Origin: Streptomyces sp. 840.1
GTDB lineage: Bacteria; Actinomycetota; Actinomycetes; Streptomycetales; Streptomycetaceae
Direction: 5' to 3'
DNA: 64,000 bases
Assembly (NCBI RefSeq): GCF_003751445.1
Contig: NZ_RJUU01000001.1
Location: 2,361,001-2,425,000 of the forward strand
Translations under genes and position numbers: made by a program
In this document: piece after piece, positions 16,737-24,984 of the stretch
Numbering within the stretch: position 1 is the first letter of the stretch
How the letters are laid out: each line of letters starts with the position of its first letter
Notes under the pieces: model-generated
Database searches by the model: none
What the model saw: only the letters and a program-made list of their open reading frames with translations
What the model was told of the DNA's origin: nothing

Positions 16737-17537
16737 TCAGGTGCGGGCGGGTACGGGAAGCGTGGAGTGACGCAGCGCCTCCCACACGGAGGCGGTGTCC
16801 GCCGGGAGCGCGTCACCGGTCTCCGCCGCCGGGGAGCGGGGCTTCAGCCCGGCGAGGTACGGAGCGAGGTCGAGTCCGGTGAACCGTGACAGGCGTTCGG
16901 TCTCCTCGCCCCGGCACAGTGCGTGGTACTCGACGACCAGGGCGTTCCCGGCCGGTACGGCCGGTGCGAAGTCGAGCCAGTGCCTGTTCCAGGCCGTCCA
17001 CTTGGCGAGGGCGGCCCCCTCCGTGAGGGGCACGTAGGGCCGGTCACCCTTCCAGCGCAGCATCGAGCGGGCCGCCTCCGCCGGGTGGCGCACCAGCATC
17101 ACGTAGCGGGCGTTCGGCAGCACCTCACCGAACCAGGGCAGATGCAGCAGGTACTCGTTGTACTTGTCTCCGCAGTACGGCAGTTCGCCCTGGGTGTCGG
17201 CCAGTATCCGCCGTGCCAGCTCCACCGGATCGTCCCCCCACGAGCCCTCCGCGACCTCTCTGGCGGCGGTCCGCAGGCTCTGTTCCACCCGGGCGCGCCA
17301 GCGTTCGACTCCCGAGCCGTCCGGCGGACGGCGGTCCAGGGCGTGCAGGATCTCGTCCGTGCGCAGATGGCGGTCCGCCAGGTCCTGCCGGTTCAGCCAG
17401 CGGTGCAGCAGATAGGGGAGTTTGCCGTTGACGGTGAAGTGGCCGCCCGCGTCGTGGAAGGCCAGATTCAGCGCGTAGGCGAGGGCGGTGGTGCCACAGC
17501 GCTGGCCCCCGAGCAGGATCACGGGTGAGTCGCTCAT
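16737..17537 (-). CDS. PAPS-dependent sulfotransferase
   Basis: A 266-aa protein. ATG 17537 overlaps the upstream isomerase stop by ATGA. The 5'-phosphosulfate loop ILLGGQRCGTTALAYAL is at residues ~7-23 (the usual R-S-G-T-T carries Cys for Ser). The 3'-phosphate motif is YVMLVRHPAEAARSML, with conserved Arg and Ser. Asp/His residues in CGDKYNEYLLHLPW fit the substrate site. It should move sulfuryl from PAPS to a hydroxyl or amine of a small molecule or glycan. With cysDN five genes downstream, it strongly suggests that sulfation is part of the product pathway. Confidence 0.88.
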   Translation of the reverse strand: MSDSPVILLGGQRCGTTALAYALNLAFHDAGGHFTVNGKLPYLLHRWLNRQDLADRHLRTDEILHALDRRPPDGSGVERWRARVEQSLRTAAREVAEGSWGDDPVELARRILADTQGELPYCGDKYNEYLLHLPWFGEVLPNARYVMLVRHPAEAARSMLRWKGDRPYVPLTEGAALAKWTAWNRHWLDFAPAVPAGNALVVEYHALCRGEETERLSRFTGLDLAPYLAGLKPRSPAAETGDALPADTASVWEALRHSTLPVPART

Positions 17538-18433
17538 GCGCCGGCCTCCACCGTGTGCGCGTCGGGGACGGCGGGGACGGCGTCCTCGCCCGTTGCCCGC
17601 GTCATCTCGCGGAGCAGTCGCATGCAGATGCTGCTGGCCTCGAATCCGCCGGAGGTGAACTCCTCGCCCCACGGCTCGTCCCGCTGCGCCTGGTTCAGCA
17701 CCCGGCCGATGCGCCAGTGCGTCTCCAGGGAGATCCATTCCTGGTATCCGTCCTCGGCCAGCCGGGCGATGATCGCGGGCCAGGGGAGGTCCCCGTCACC
17801 GAGGCGGACGTAGGCCCGTCGGCCGTCCGGGTCCTTCACATGGACGTGCCGGATGCGTTCGCGGCCGAGCGCGTAGTCCTGCGGGAACGGTGCCGGGTCC
17901 CAGCCACTGAAGACGCTGTTGCCCGGATCCCACAGGACGCCGAGCCGGTCGTCGCCCAGCGCGTCCAGGAACTCCAGGGTGTGGCGCATGGTCGGGCTGT
18001 TGGTCCGCATGCCCGTCTCCACGAGCAGGGGTACGCGTCCGAAGGGGACGCCGTCCAGGACCTCCCGGGCAGCGGCGGCGGCCTTGCGCGGGTCCGGATC
18101 GCCCTGCCGGTAGAAGGTGAAGATGCGGACGAACGGTGCCCCGAGCAGCTCGGCCCGGCGCACGGAGTCCGTGACCAGCGCGCGGACGGAGTCCGTCTCG
18201 GCGGCGGTGCGGGGCAGTTCGCACTTCAGCGCCGGAGGGTCGAATCCGGCCACCCGTAGTCCGTGCCGGGCCACGGTCGCCCGTATCCCGGTCAGGGCGG
18301 CGTCGTCCATGCGATGCGGCGCCACACCGTTGCTGGAGCGGATCTCCAGTCCGTCGAAGCCGAGGCGGGACGTCGTGGCCGCCGCCTGCTCGATGTCCTG
18401 GGACAGTTCGTCGTTGATGACGGCGAGTCTCAC
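17534..18433 (-). CDS. TIM-barrel sugar phosphate isomerase/epimerase-like protein
   Basis: A 299-aa AP-endonuclease-2/xylose-isomerase-like barrel. The GTG at 18433 gives RLAVINDELSQD, has GAGGAG upstream and overlaps the previous stop (GTGA). All four expected metal ligands can be placed: Glu in PLLVETGMRT, Asp in VLWDPGNSVF, His in RHVHVKDPDG and Glu in ISLETHW. So it is probably catalytically active on a keto or aldo sugar acid, an inosose or a related polyol. It is coupled to the sulfotransferase behind it and the shorter barrel protein in front. Confidence 0.85.
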   Translation of the reverse strand: MRLAVINDELSQDIEQAAATTSRLGFDGLEIRSSNGVAPHRMDDAALTGIRATVARHGLRVAGFDPPALKCELPRTAAETDSVRALVTDSVRRAELLGAPFVRIFTFYRQGDPDPRKAAAAAREVLDGVPFGRVPLLVETGMRTNSPTMRHTLEFLDALGDDRLGVLWDPGNSVFSGWDPAPFPQDYALGRERIRHVHVKDPDGRRAYVRLGDGDLPWPAIIARLAEDGYQEWISLETHWRIGRVLNQAQRDEPWGEEFTSGGFEASSICMRLLREMTRATGEDAVPAVPDAHTVEAGA

Positions 18434-19182
18434 GAAGGGGTCTCCTCGCTCAGGTCCTGGGGAAGGGGCGGGTCCGGCGGGTACCACTCGCGCAGGAGGG
18501 CCAGGTCCTCGGTGAGGGCGGGTGCCTTCGACTCGACGGTCACCGCGCGCAGTTCACCCGCCGCGTCGAGGACCTTCCGGGTCAGCTCGGGCCGGGCGGA
18601 GGCGAGCGGCCGGTGCCGCGAGGTGGCGGGCTCGTCCCAGTCGAACCCCTTGACCTGGGCGTAGGAGATCCAGGGCGCGAGCCGGGCCGCCGCCGCGACG
18701 GGATCGCCGTCGATCCGGGCGAGGCCCATCGTGTCGAGCAGGACCGAGGTGCCCGCGCGCCGGCACAGCTCGTCGAGCTCGGCCACGGGCGCGTATCCGT
18801 GGTGGGTCTCCACCAGGACGAGGGAGCTGTCGCCGACCCGGGCGGCCAGCGCCGCGATCTGCGCGAGCGTCAGGGCGAACCGGTCGGGGGCGGTGCACCC
18901 GGCGGCCGCGAAGACCTTCACCGGCAGGCCCCGCTCCGGCGTGCGCAGTCCGTCGACGGAGCCGGGCGGATGCTCATCCGAGCCCAGCACGGTGGAGACG
19001 CCGACGAAGCAGACCTCGGCCCCCGCGGTGCGCAGAGCGTCGAGCCCTCCGTCCTCCCAGGCGTGGCCCTTGCCCTCCCTGACATCGACGGCTGTGCCGC
19101 CGGACGAGAGGACGAGGCCGGCCAGGGCCGCGGCTCCGAGGCGCGGCGCGGAGCCGGAGGAGACACCGGTCAGCGGATTCAC
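18430..19182 (-). CDS. short TIM-barrel isomerase-like protein with an altered metal site
   Basis: A 250-aa protein starting at GTG 19182, which overlaps the Gfo/Idh stop (GTGA), and ending within the start of the next barrel gene. It has the same general fold: SLVLVETHHGYAP, SVLLDTMGLARID, ISYAQVKGFDWDEP and AVTVESKAP. At the third metal position, where the neighbour has His in HVHVKD, this protein has Gln in YAQVKG. It is shorter than the usual 270-300 aa and may bind metal differently or be a regulatory partner of the longer barrel. The substrate is unknown. Confidence 0.8.
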   Translation of the reverse strand: MNPLTGVSSGSAPRLGAAALAGLVLSSGGTAVDVREGKGHAWEDGGLDALRTAGAEVCFVGVSTVLGSDEHPPGSVDGLRTPERGLPVKVFAAAGCTAPDRFALTLAQIAALAARVGDSSLVLVETHHGYAPVAELDELCRRAGTSVLLDTMGLARIDGDPVAAAARLAPWISYAQVKGFDWDEPATSRHRPLASARPELTRKVLDAAGELRAVTVESKAPALTEDLALLREWYPPDPPLPQDLSEETPS

Positions 19183-20123
19183 GCGGCCACCGCCGCTGCG
19201 GCGGTGGCGATCGACGAGAGGATCTCGGTCACCGCACGGGCGCCGTCGAGATGGCAGCGCACCGGGGGACGCCCCGTCGCCACCGCCTCGGCCATCTCCC
19301 GGTAGACCTCGGTGCGCAGGTGTGAGGTCGGCACCGTGGGCCAGGTCTGCTCCATGCCGCCGATCTGGGTCATCACCGTGCCGTCGGTGATGTTGAACCC
19401 TCCGTCGGGCCCGAGGATCTGGAGCCGTTCGGTACGGACCACCGACTCGGCCGTCACGGTGAACGCGAGGGTGGCCCCGGACCGGAAGGCGACCATTCCC
19501 GTGACGCGGGTGTCGATGCCCGCGGCGACCTCCCTGGTCGGCGTCAGGCGTACCGACTCCGGCTCCCCGAGCAGCTGACACGCCAGGTCGAGGTAGTGGA
19601 CCCCCAGATGGGCGGAGATCCCGCCCAGCGCCACGGTGGGATCGCTGCGCCACCCGGCACGCCGGTAGTGGGCCGGTGGCCGGAACCGCGACACCTCGAG
19701 GACCGCGGTGACGGAGGACGCCGACCAGGTGGCGGCGAGGGCCGCCTCCGGCAGGCGCATCCGGTGCTGGAGCATGACGCCGACCGGCAGCCCGGTCCGC
19801 CGTGCGGCGGCCGCGACGCTGTCGATCTCGCCCACGGAGACGGCGGGCGGCTTCTCCAGCAGGACGGCCTTGCCCGCCTCCAGCGCCTGGACCGCCATCC
19901 GCGCGCGCCCGCCGGGCGGGACGCACAGGGCGACCAGGTCGACGCACGGGTCGTCGAGCAGTTCTTCCCAGGAACCGGCCCGGTGGTGACTGCCGGTGTC
20001 GACCGTGGGGTCCTGCTCCAGGACGGACACGATCCCCGCCTCCGGCAGTTGCTCCAGTGCGGTGGCGTGCTGCTGGGCGGCGATGCCGAATCCGACGACG
20101 CCCACACCGAGTGGCGTGTTCAT
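19179..20123 (-). CDS. Gfo/Idh/MocA family NAD(P)-dependent oxidoreductase
   Basis: A 314-aa protein. It has an N-terminal Rossmann fold (GVGVVGFGIAAQQHATAL) and the family Glu-Lys-Pro motif (AVLLEKPPAVS), whose Lys contributes to catalysis. The C-terminal alpha/beta domain contains GGISAHLGVHYLDLA, the His-containing signature. These enzymes oxidise or reduce hydroxyl/keto groups of sugars, inositols or nucleotide sugars. It overlaps the next gene's GTG by GTGA and the fusion protein's stop by ATGA, so it is tightly coupled with an Ldh_2 enzyme and two isomerase-like barrels. Confidence 0.9.
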   Translation of the reverse strand: MNTPLGVGVVGFGIAAQQHATALEQLPEAGIVSVLEQDPTVDTGSHHRAGSWEELLDDPCVDLVALCVPPGGRARMAVQALEAGKAVLLEKPPAVSVGEIDSVAAAARRTGLPVGVMLQHRMRLPEAALAATWSASSVTAVLEVSRFRPPAHYRRAGWRSDPTVALGGISAHLGVHYLDLACQLLGEPESVRLTPTREVAAGIDTRVTGMVAFRSGATLAFTVTAESVVRTERLQILGPDGGFNITDGTVMTQIGGMEQTWPTVPTSHLRTEVYREMAEAVATGRPPVRCHLDGARAVTEILSSIATAAAAVAA

Positions 20124-21676
20124 GCGGCTCCTCCTGCCGTGGCGGGGGTGGTCCGGGTGGTGCCCCAGCCGAGCTGTTCGACGACCGACGCCGGTACCGG
20201 GACGCCGTGTTCCGCGGCCGTGGTCTCGGCCAGCCGCTCCTGCTGTTCCGGCAGGTGGACCTCGGGCGGTCCCTGCGGGTAGCCGGCGGCCACCGCTCCT
20301 GACAGGACGTCGAGGAGTTCGTCAACCGGAGGGTTGCCGAACGCGTCCGGCGCCAGGGCGAGGAAGAGCTGGGAGCAGTCCATCGCCCGCTCGGGCTCGG
20401 CACGCTGCTTGTGGACGAGCGGGCTCACCGTGCCCCCGGCCAGGATTCCGGCCAGCACCTCGGTGATCACCGCGACCCCGAGGCCCTTGTATCCGCCGAA
20501 GACGGGGACGGCACCGCCTCGGTCGAGTTCCTCCGGATCGGTGGTGGGGCGGCCCTCGCGGTCCACCAGCCAGTTCGCGGGGACCTGTTCGCCGCGGTGC
20601 GCGGCATGCCGGATCTTTCCGCTGGCGACCGTCCCGGTGGCGAAGTCCACGACGAGCGGGGGCCCGTCCTCGCGGGGGACGACCATGCACACGGCGTCGT
20701 TCCCGAGCGTCGGGCGTCCCGCGCCGGGGGCGGCGACGCTCGGGCCCGAGACGTTGAGGACGAGGCCGACCACGCCGTGGCGGACGAAGTGGCCGCGGTA
20801 GGCGGCGAGCATGCCCACGTGGTTGTTGCCCCGGACGGCGACGGCGGCCAGCCCGGTGCGGGCGGCCCGCTCCGCGCACCGTCCGGCCGCGAGGTCCGCG
20901 GCCACCTGTCCGAACCCGCCCCGGGCGTCGAGCCGTACGACGGGCCCGTCCTCCTGGCTCCACTCCGGCTCTGCGGTGGGGTCGATGCCTCCCTCGCGCA
21001 GCCGGTCGAGGTACATCGGCAGCAGGCCGACACCGTGCGAGAAGTGACCCCGCACATCGGCGTCCACGAGGACCCGGGCGACCAGGGCGGCGCGCTCGGC
21101 GTCGACGCCCGCGGCGGTCAGCGATCCGGCCGCGGCCTCCCGCAGCGCCTCCGTGGTGAAGCGCGCCGCCGCCTTCGGGCGGGGTTCCGGACGGGGCGCG
21201 CGGTTGAGGTGCACGGTCCGGTCGGCGGACGCCGCCACCTCCGCGTCGGTGGTGACCAGGAGCACCGCGCCGCCCCGCCGGGCCGCGGTGCGCGCAGGTT
21301 CCGCGCCGAAGTCGTCGGGCTGCCGCTCGGGCTGCCGCCCGGTGGCGTCGACGACCAGGACACGGACCGAACCGTCCGGACAGCGCTCGTGTGCGGCCAC
21401 CACGCTCACGCCGGCCGGGAGGGACGGCCTGATCCGGCGGGACCGCCCCGCCCCGCCGACGTCGAGGGCTCCGTACTGGGCCCGCCGTCGTCCGGCGAGC
21501 ACCTGGATCAGGGCGGCCGCGGACCCGGTGCCGTCCGCGAGCACCGCGACGATCTCGCCCGCGGCCACGGTGACGGTCAGCCCCGCGATCAGGATGCGCT
21601 CCGCGCCCTCCGGGCCCTCGGCCACGATCAGGTCCGCGATGCGGAATGCGGGCGGTCTGCCCGCTGCTTCGGTCAT
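20120..21676 (-). CDS. fusion of a degenerate ABC-ATPase-like domain and an Ldh_2 (malate/L-lactate-type) dehydrogenase
   Basis: A 518-aa protein starting at ATG 21676 with GAGGAG 8 bp upstream. Residues ~1-175 follow the order of an ABC ATPase: GEIVAVLADGTGSAAALIQVLAG stands where Walker A should be but Ser replaces the catalytic Lys (residue ~52). VRVLVVDATGRQPE replaces Walker B, with Ala for Glu. No LSGGQ signature exists. VLLVTTDAEVAASADRTVHL stands for the H-loop, with Thr for His. Residues ~180-518 are a complete Ldh_2 dehydrogenase: RGHFSHGVGLLPMYLD with the catalytic His, AVRGNNHVGMLAAY, and FGGYKGLGVAVITEVLAG. The dehydrogenase should interconvert 2-hydroxy and 2-keto acids using NAD(P). 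The N-terminal part cannot hydrolyse ATP by the normal mechanism and is probably a binding or scaffolding module. Confidence 0.85.
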   Translation of the reverse strand: MTEAAGRPPAFRIADLIVAEGPEGAERILIAGLTVTVAAGEIVAVLADGTGSAAALIQVLAGRRRAQYGALDVGGAGRSRRIRPSLPAGVSVVAAHERCPDGSVRVLVVDATGRQPERQPDDFGAEPARTAARRGGAVLLVTTDAEVAASADRTVHLNRAPRPEPRPKAAARFTTEALREAAAGSLTAAGVDAERAALVARVLVDADVRGHFSHGVGLLPMYLDRLREGGIDPTAEPEWSQEDGPVVRLDARGGFGQVAADLAAGRCAERAARTGLAAVAVRGNNHVGMLAAYRGHFVRHGVVGLVLNVSGPSVAAPGAGRPTLGNDAVCMVVPREDGPPLVVDFATGTVASGKIRHAAHRGEQVPANWLVDREGRPTTDPEELDRGGAVPVFGGYKGLGVAVITEVLAGILAGGTVSPLVHKQRAEPERAMDCSQLFLALAPDAFGNPPVDELLDVLSGAVAAGYPQGPPEVHLPEQQERLAETTAAEHGVPVPASVVEQLGWGTTRTTPATAGGAA

Positions 21677-21793
21677 TGCTGGCTCCTCGAAATGCCGTGG
21701 TACGGGTCGGAACACCACCGGGTCGCCCGGGGCGGGGCCTGCACGGGGCCGTTCCGCGGTGTCACGGGACGGCCCCGTGCGGGCCCTGGGCGG

Positions 21794-21823
21794 CGGTGGC
21801 TGTTTCACGTGAAACAGCCACCG
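21794..21823. promoter_or_regulatory. parS-like ParB-binding palindrome (perfect 16-bp core) inside the island
   Basis: A 30-bp perfect palindrome whose centre, 21801-21816, reads TGTTTCACGTGAAACA, identical to the parS consensus bound by ParB in Streptomyces and other bacteria. Flanking arms GGTGGC/GCCACC extend the symmetry. It sits in the 164-bp gap between the VOC gene and the Ldh_2 fusion gene, 17 bp beyond the VOC stop, so its RNA form could also act as a terminator hairpin. There is no U-tract. Confidence 0.8.
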
Positions 21824-21840
21824 GCCCTGGCGGACATGCC

Positions 21841-22248
21841 CTAGGAAGCGGCCTGCGGCTCCAGGAACTCCAGCCGGTTGCCGAACTTGTCGAACGCGTA
21901 GAAGCGGTCGTGGCCCGGGAAGTTGTCGTCCCACGTCACCTCGTGGCCGCCCTCCTCCAGCCGCTTGGCCAGACCGCGCAGCGACTCGACAAGGATTCCG
22001 GGGTGCGCCTTGCGTGCGGGCGCGAAGTCCTTCTCGACGCCGAGGTGGACCTCCAGGCCGCCGCCACGGAACCAGCACCCGCCGCGGGCGGCGAGGACCG
22101 GGGGCTTCTCCAGCTCGGTCATCCCGAGGACCTCGCCCCAGAACGCCCGGCACTGGTCCTCGCCGCCCGGCGGGATCGCCAGCTGGACGTGGTGCAGACC
22201 CCCGAACGCGTAGTCGGCGCCGGTCTGTTCACTGCTCTGATCAGTCAT
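21841..22248 (-). CDS. VOC (glyoxalase/bleomycin-resistance-like) protein
   Basis: A 135-aa protein. ATG 22248 gives MTDQSSEQTG; the ribosome site is weak (GAGAGA). The VOC pattern is clear: GGLHHVQLAIPPGGEDQC (metal His), RAFWGEVLGM, LEVHLGVEKDF, and the C-terminal FYAFDKFGNRLEFLEPQ (metal Glu). Many such proteins are housekeeping enzymes of unknown substrate; others bind or modify natural products. Its place inside the island may reflect self-protection or a tailoring step, but its sequence alone does not decide this. Confidence 0.85.
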   Translation of the reverse strand: MTDQSSEQTGADYAFGGLHHVQLAIPPGGEDQCRAFWGEVLGMTELEKPPVLAARGGCWFRGGGLEVHLGVEKDFAPARKAHPGILVESLRGLAKRLEEGGHEVTWDDNFPGHDRFYAFDKFGNRLEFLEPQAAS

Positions 22249-22335
22249 CTCTCGTCTCTCTTCTCTCTGTTGTGCGGGCACCGGTCCGGCGCCGGGGACG
22301 CCGGACCACTGCCGTCCGGATCGGCTGACGCGAGG

Positions 22336-23628
22336 TCAGCCGGTCGAGGCGAGTGCCTCGTGACGCGCGGCCATGCCGTCGCTGCGTACGGTGAACGACA
22401 GTTTGCGTACGCCCTCCTGGGCACGCCGCAACGCCTCGTCCTGTGACGTGCCCACCGCGCAGACATGTGCACCCCGGGCGAAGGAACCGGTAACTCCCTT
22501 GAGCCGCTTGCCCGGTTCGCGCAGCACCTCGACATCGACGACGCCCTCCAGCGCACGGGCCTCCTCCTCGCCCGCCACCTCCTTGATCTCGCCCACCGCG
22601 TCCGGGCAGGCGTACCAGATGGCCGCTGCTGCGGGGCCGTCGTGCGGGGCGGCGAGGGTCGCGCGGAGATCGTCGAGGACCTTGATGCCCACGGCCTGGC
22701 GGGCGACGACGTCGATCAGGTCGACCCCGCTGACCCGCGCCCACAGCTCGGGGATCTCGTCGCCGGCCGGACGCAGGTGCGTCTCCACGATGTGGACGGC
22801 GTCCGCCGCCACGATGACCTCGGTGTGGGTGACGCCCCGCCGGACGCCCAGGGCCGTCAGCATGTCGGTCACGGTGGTACGGATTCGCTGCCCTTCCGCG
22901 TCGGGAAGGGGGGCCGGGACGACGTGGCCGACCTCGACGAAGTGATCGTGCTCGGAGATCTTGCGGGTCACGCCCACGGCCAGATGCTCGCCGTCCTCGC
23001 TGACGCACTCCACGCTGTACTCGTCGCCGCTCAGGAACTGTTCGACGAGCAGGTCCGGAGCGTCCAGGTCACCGGCTCCCTCCGCGCCCCACGCGAGGGC
23101 GCGGGGGATGTCGGCCGGGCCGTCGATACGGGTGACGCCCTTGCTGGCGACCCCGCGCACGGGCTTGCAGATCAGCGGGTAGCCGGTCCGCTCCGCGACC
23201 TTGAGGACGCCCTCGACGTCGTGGACGGTCTCGGCGACGACCTCGCCGACGCCGGCTTCGGCCAGCACCCGGCGCATCGTGTACTTGTCGGCGACCGCCC
23301 GGACCGTGTCCGCGCTGTGCCAGTCGAGGCCGAGGTCGAGCCCGATGGCCGCGGTCTTCTCGGTGTCCTTCTCGGTGAAGTTGGTCAGCCGGTCGACCGG
23401 GTCGACCGCGTGCACGAACCGCGCGGCGGCCACCCACTCCTGGACCGGGGCGTCCTCGCGGAGCACGATCAGGCGCTGGATCTTCTCCCGGCTGCGCAGC
23501 CGGGGCACCACCTCCGGCCGGCAGATGACGGTCGTGCGCAGTCCCGGCCAGGCGTCGCGGGCGCGGTCGGGCAGATCGCGCCCGCCGCTGACGATCAGGA
23601 GATGCTGGGGCGGGGGTGTGTCGGACAT
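22336..23628 (-). CDS. ATP-grasp ligase 1 (amino-acid ligase/carnosine-synthase-like)
   Basis: A 430-aa protein starting at ATG 23628 with GGAGGA 7 bp upstream. ATP-grasp marks are YPLICKPVRGVASKGVTR, LLVEQFLSGDEYSVE and VHIVETHLRPAGDEIP. It carries VGHVVPAPL and THTEVIV, matching its paralogue at 15432-16715. The N-terminal pre-grasp domain (LLIVSGGRDLPDRARD) is unlike ligases of the RimK or graspetide type. It should form an amide bond between an acyl-phosphate-activated acid and an amine. Two such ligases plus an NRPS module suggest a product with several amide bonds. Confidence 0.88.
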   Translation of the reverse strand: MSDTPPPQHLLIVSGGRDLPDRARDAWPGLRTTVICRPEVVPRLRSREKIQRLIVLREDAPVQEWVAAARFVHAVDPVDRLTNFTEKDTEKTAAIGLDLGLDWHSADTVRAVADKYTMRRVLAEAGVGEVVAETVHDVEGVLKVAERTGYPLICKPVRGVASKGVTRIDGPADIPRALAWGAEGAGDLDAPDLLVEQFLSGDEYSVECVSEDGEHLAVGVTRKISEHDHFVEVGHVVPAPLPDAEGQRIRTTVTDMLTALGVRRGVTHTEVIVAADAVHIVETHLRPAGDEIPELWARVSGVDLIDVVARQAVGIKVLDDLRATLAAPHDGPAAAAIWYACPDAVGEIKEVAGEEEARALEGVVDVEVLREPGKRLKGVTGSFARGAHVCAVGTSQDEALRRAQEGVRKLSFTVRSDGMAARHEALASTG

Positions 23629-23685
23629 GCTTTCCTCCGTCAGTGCGCATTCCACCGAGGGGTGGGAATGGGTCGGTGCGGTCGG

Positions 23686-24984
23686 TCAGGAACCGTCTGT
23701 CGCGGGTACGGGCTCCGAGTGCCGCGTCGTGGGCCCGGTGGTGACCGGTACGGGCTTCTGCCGGGTGCCGAGCCAGCTCAGGGCCGCGGACAGCGGGAAG
23801 CAGGCCGCGATGATCAGCCAGCCGCCCGGTCCCGTCCGGGAGAGGAGCCACAGCACCACGGCCGGTCCGGCGATCTCCGCCGCCGAGAAGCCCACGTTGA
23901 AGAAGGCGAAGTACCTGCCCTGGGCCGCCTCCGGCGCCATCGCGAAGGAGATCTCCCAGGACGAGGCCGAGTGCAGCAGCTCTCCGAAGGTCAGCAGGAG
24001 CAGCGCGGCTACCAGGGTCACGACCGCCCAGCCGGACGCGTCCGTCCAGCCGCTCGCCGCGAAGGCGACGCAGGCGAACAGCAGCAGGACCGACGACATG
24101 GTGGTGGCCCGGGTCGCGGTGGCCAGGTCCCCGATATGGCGGGTCACTCTGACCTGGGCCAGCACCGTGAGGACCGTGTTGGTGGTGACCAGGACGGTGA
24201 TCATCCAGATCGGTGACGCGGTGTGCTCGGCCACCCAGAGCGGCAGCACGGTGATCAGGATCGCGTCGTGCAGGAACATCACGCCGTTGGCCGCCGTGGC
24301 GGCCACGAACCGCCAGTCGCGGATCGGCGGGACCACCTTCTTCGCGCTCTCCCCGTCCCCCTTGGCCCCGGCCGCCGCCGGGCCGACCCGGGGCAGCATC
24401 CAGACCAGGGAGAACACCACCAGGAAGCTGATCGCGTTACCGATGAACAGCCAGTGGAACGCCGTCTTCGAATTGGTGGTCAGGGCGATGCCGGCGAGCG
24501 AGAACCCGACAGTGAAACCGAGGTTGCGCAGGGACCGGATGAATCCCATCGTGCGGTTGCGTTCGGTTCCGGTGATCAGGCGGCCCACCAGGGCCTGGTT
24601 CAGGGGCTGTCCCGCCCGGTCCATGACGTACAGCAGACTGGCCGTCACCACGAACTGGCTGAATCCGTCGACCCTCAGATAGGCGAGGTAGCCGATGGCA
24701 CGCCACAGGCAGACCACCAGGATGATGTTCCTGGGGCCGAAGCGGTCGGCGAGCATGCCCATCGGCACGGTGGTGGCGAGCCCGACCACTCCGGCGATCC
24801 CCAGGCCCACGCCGAGCTGTGTCTCGTTGATTCCGGCGAAGCGCGTGAAGTAGAGGGCGGAGCTGGCCAGGAACATGCCGGTTCCCATGGACCCGATCAG
24901 CGCGTTGACCGCGATGATCCGGGATTCCCTGGTGGCGGGCAGGGCCCCGGTCAACCGGGTGCGCCACGTCTTCTGTTCGGTCAT
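23686..24984 (-). CDS. major facilitator superfamily exporter
   Basis: A 432-aa membrane protein with about 12 predicted helices. It has the MFS loop 2-3 motif GMLADRFGPRNIIL and a long charged central loop (GAKGDGESAKKVVPPIRDW) between the two six-helix halves. ATG 24984 overlaps the deacetylase stop (ATGA). The family is similar to drug/proton antiporters. Its position between biosynthetic genes suggests export of the island's product or self-resistance. Confidence 0.9.
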   Translation of the reverse strand: MTEQKTWRTRLTGALPATRESRIIAVNALIGSMGTGMFLASSALYFTRFAGINETQLGVGLGIAGVVGLATTVPMGMLADRFGPRNIILVVCLWRAIGYLAYLRVDGFSQFVVTASLLYVMDRAGQPLNQALVGRLITGTERNRTMGFIRSLRNLGFTVGFSLAGIALTTNSKTAFHWLFIGNAISFLVVFSLVWMLPRVGPAAAGAKGDGESAKKVVPPIRDWRFVAATAANGVMFLHDAILITVLPLWVAEHTASPIWMITVLVTTNTVLTVLAQVRVTRHIGDLATATRATTMSSVLLLFACVAFAASGWTDASGWAVVTLVAALLLLTFGELLHSASSWEISFAMAPEAAQGRYFAFFNVGFSAAEIAGPAVVLWLLSRTGPGGWLIIAACFPLSAALSWLGTRQKPVPVTTGPTTRHSEPVPATDGS

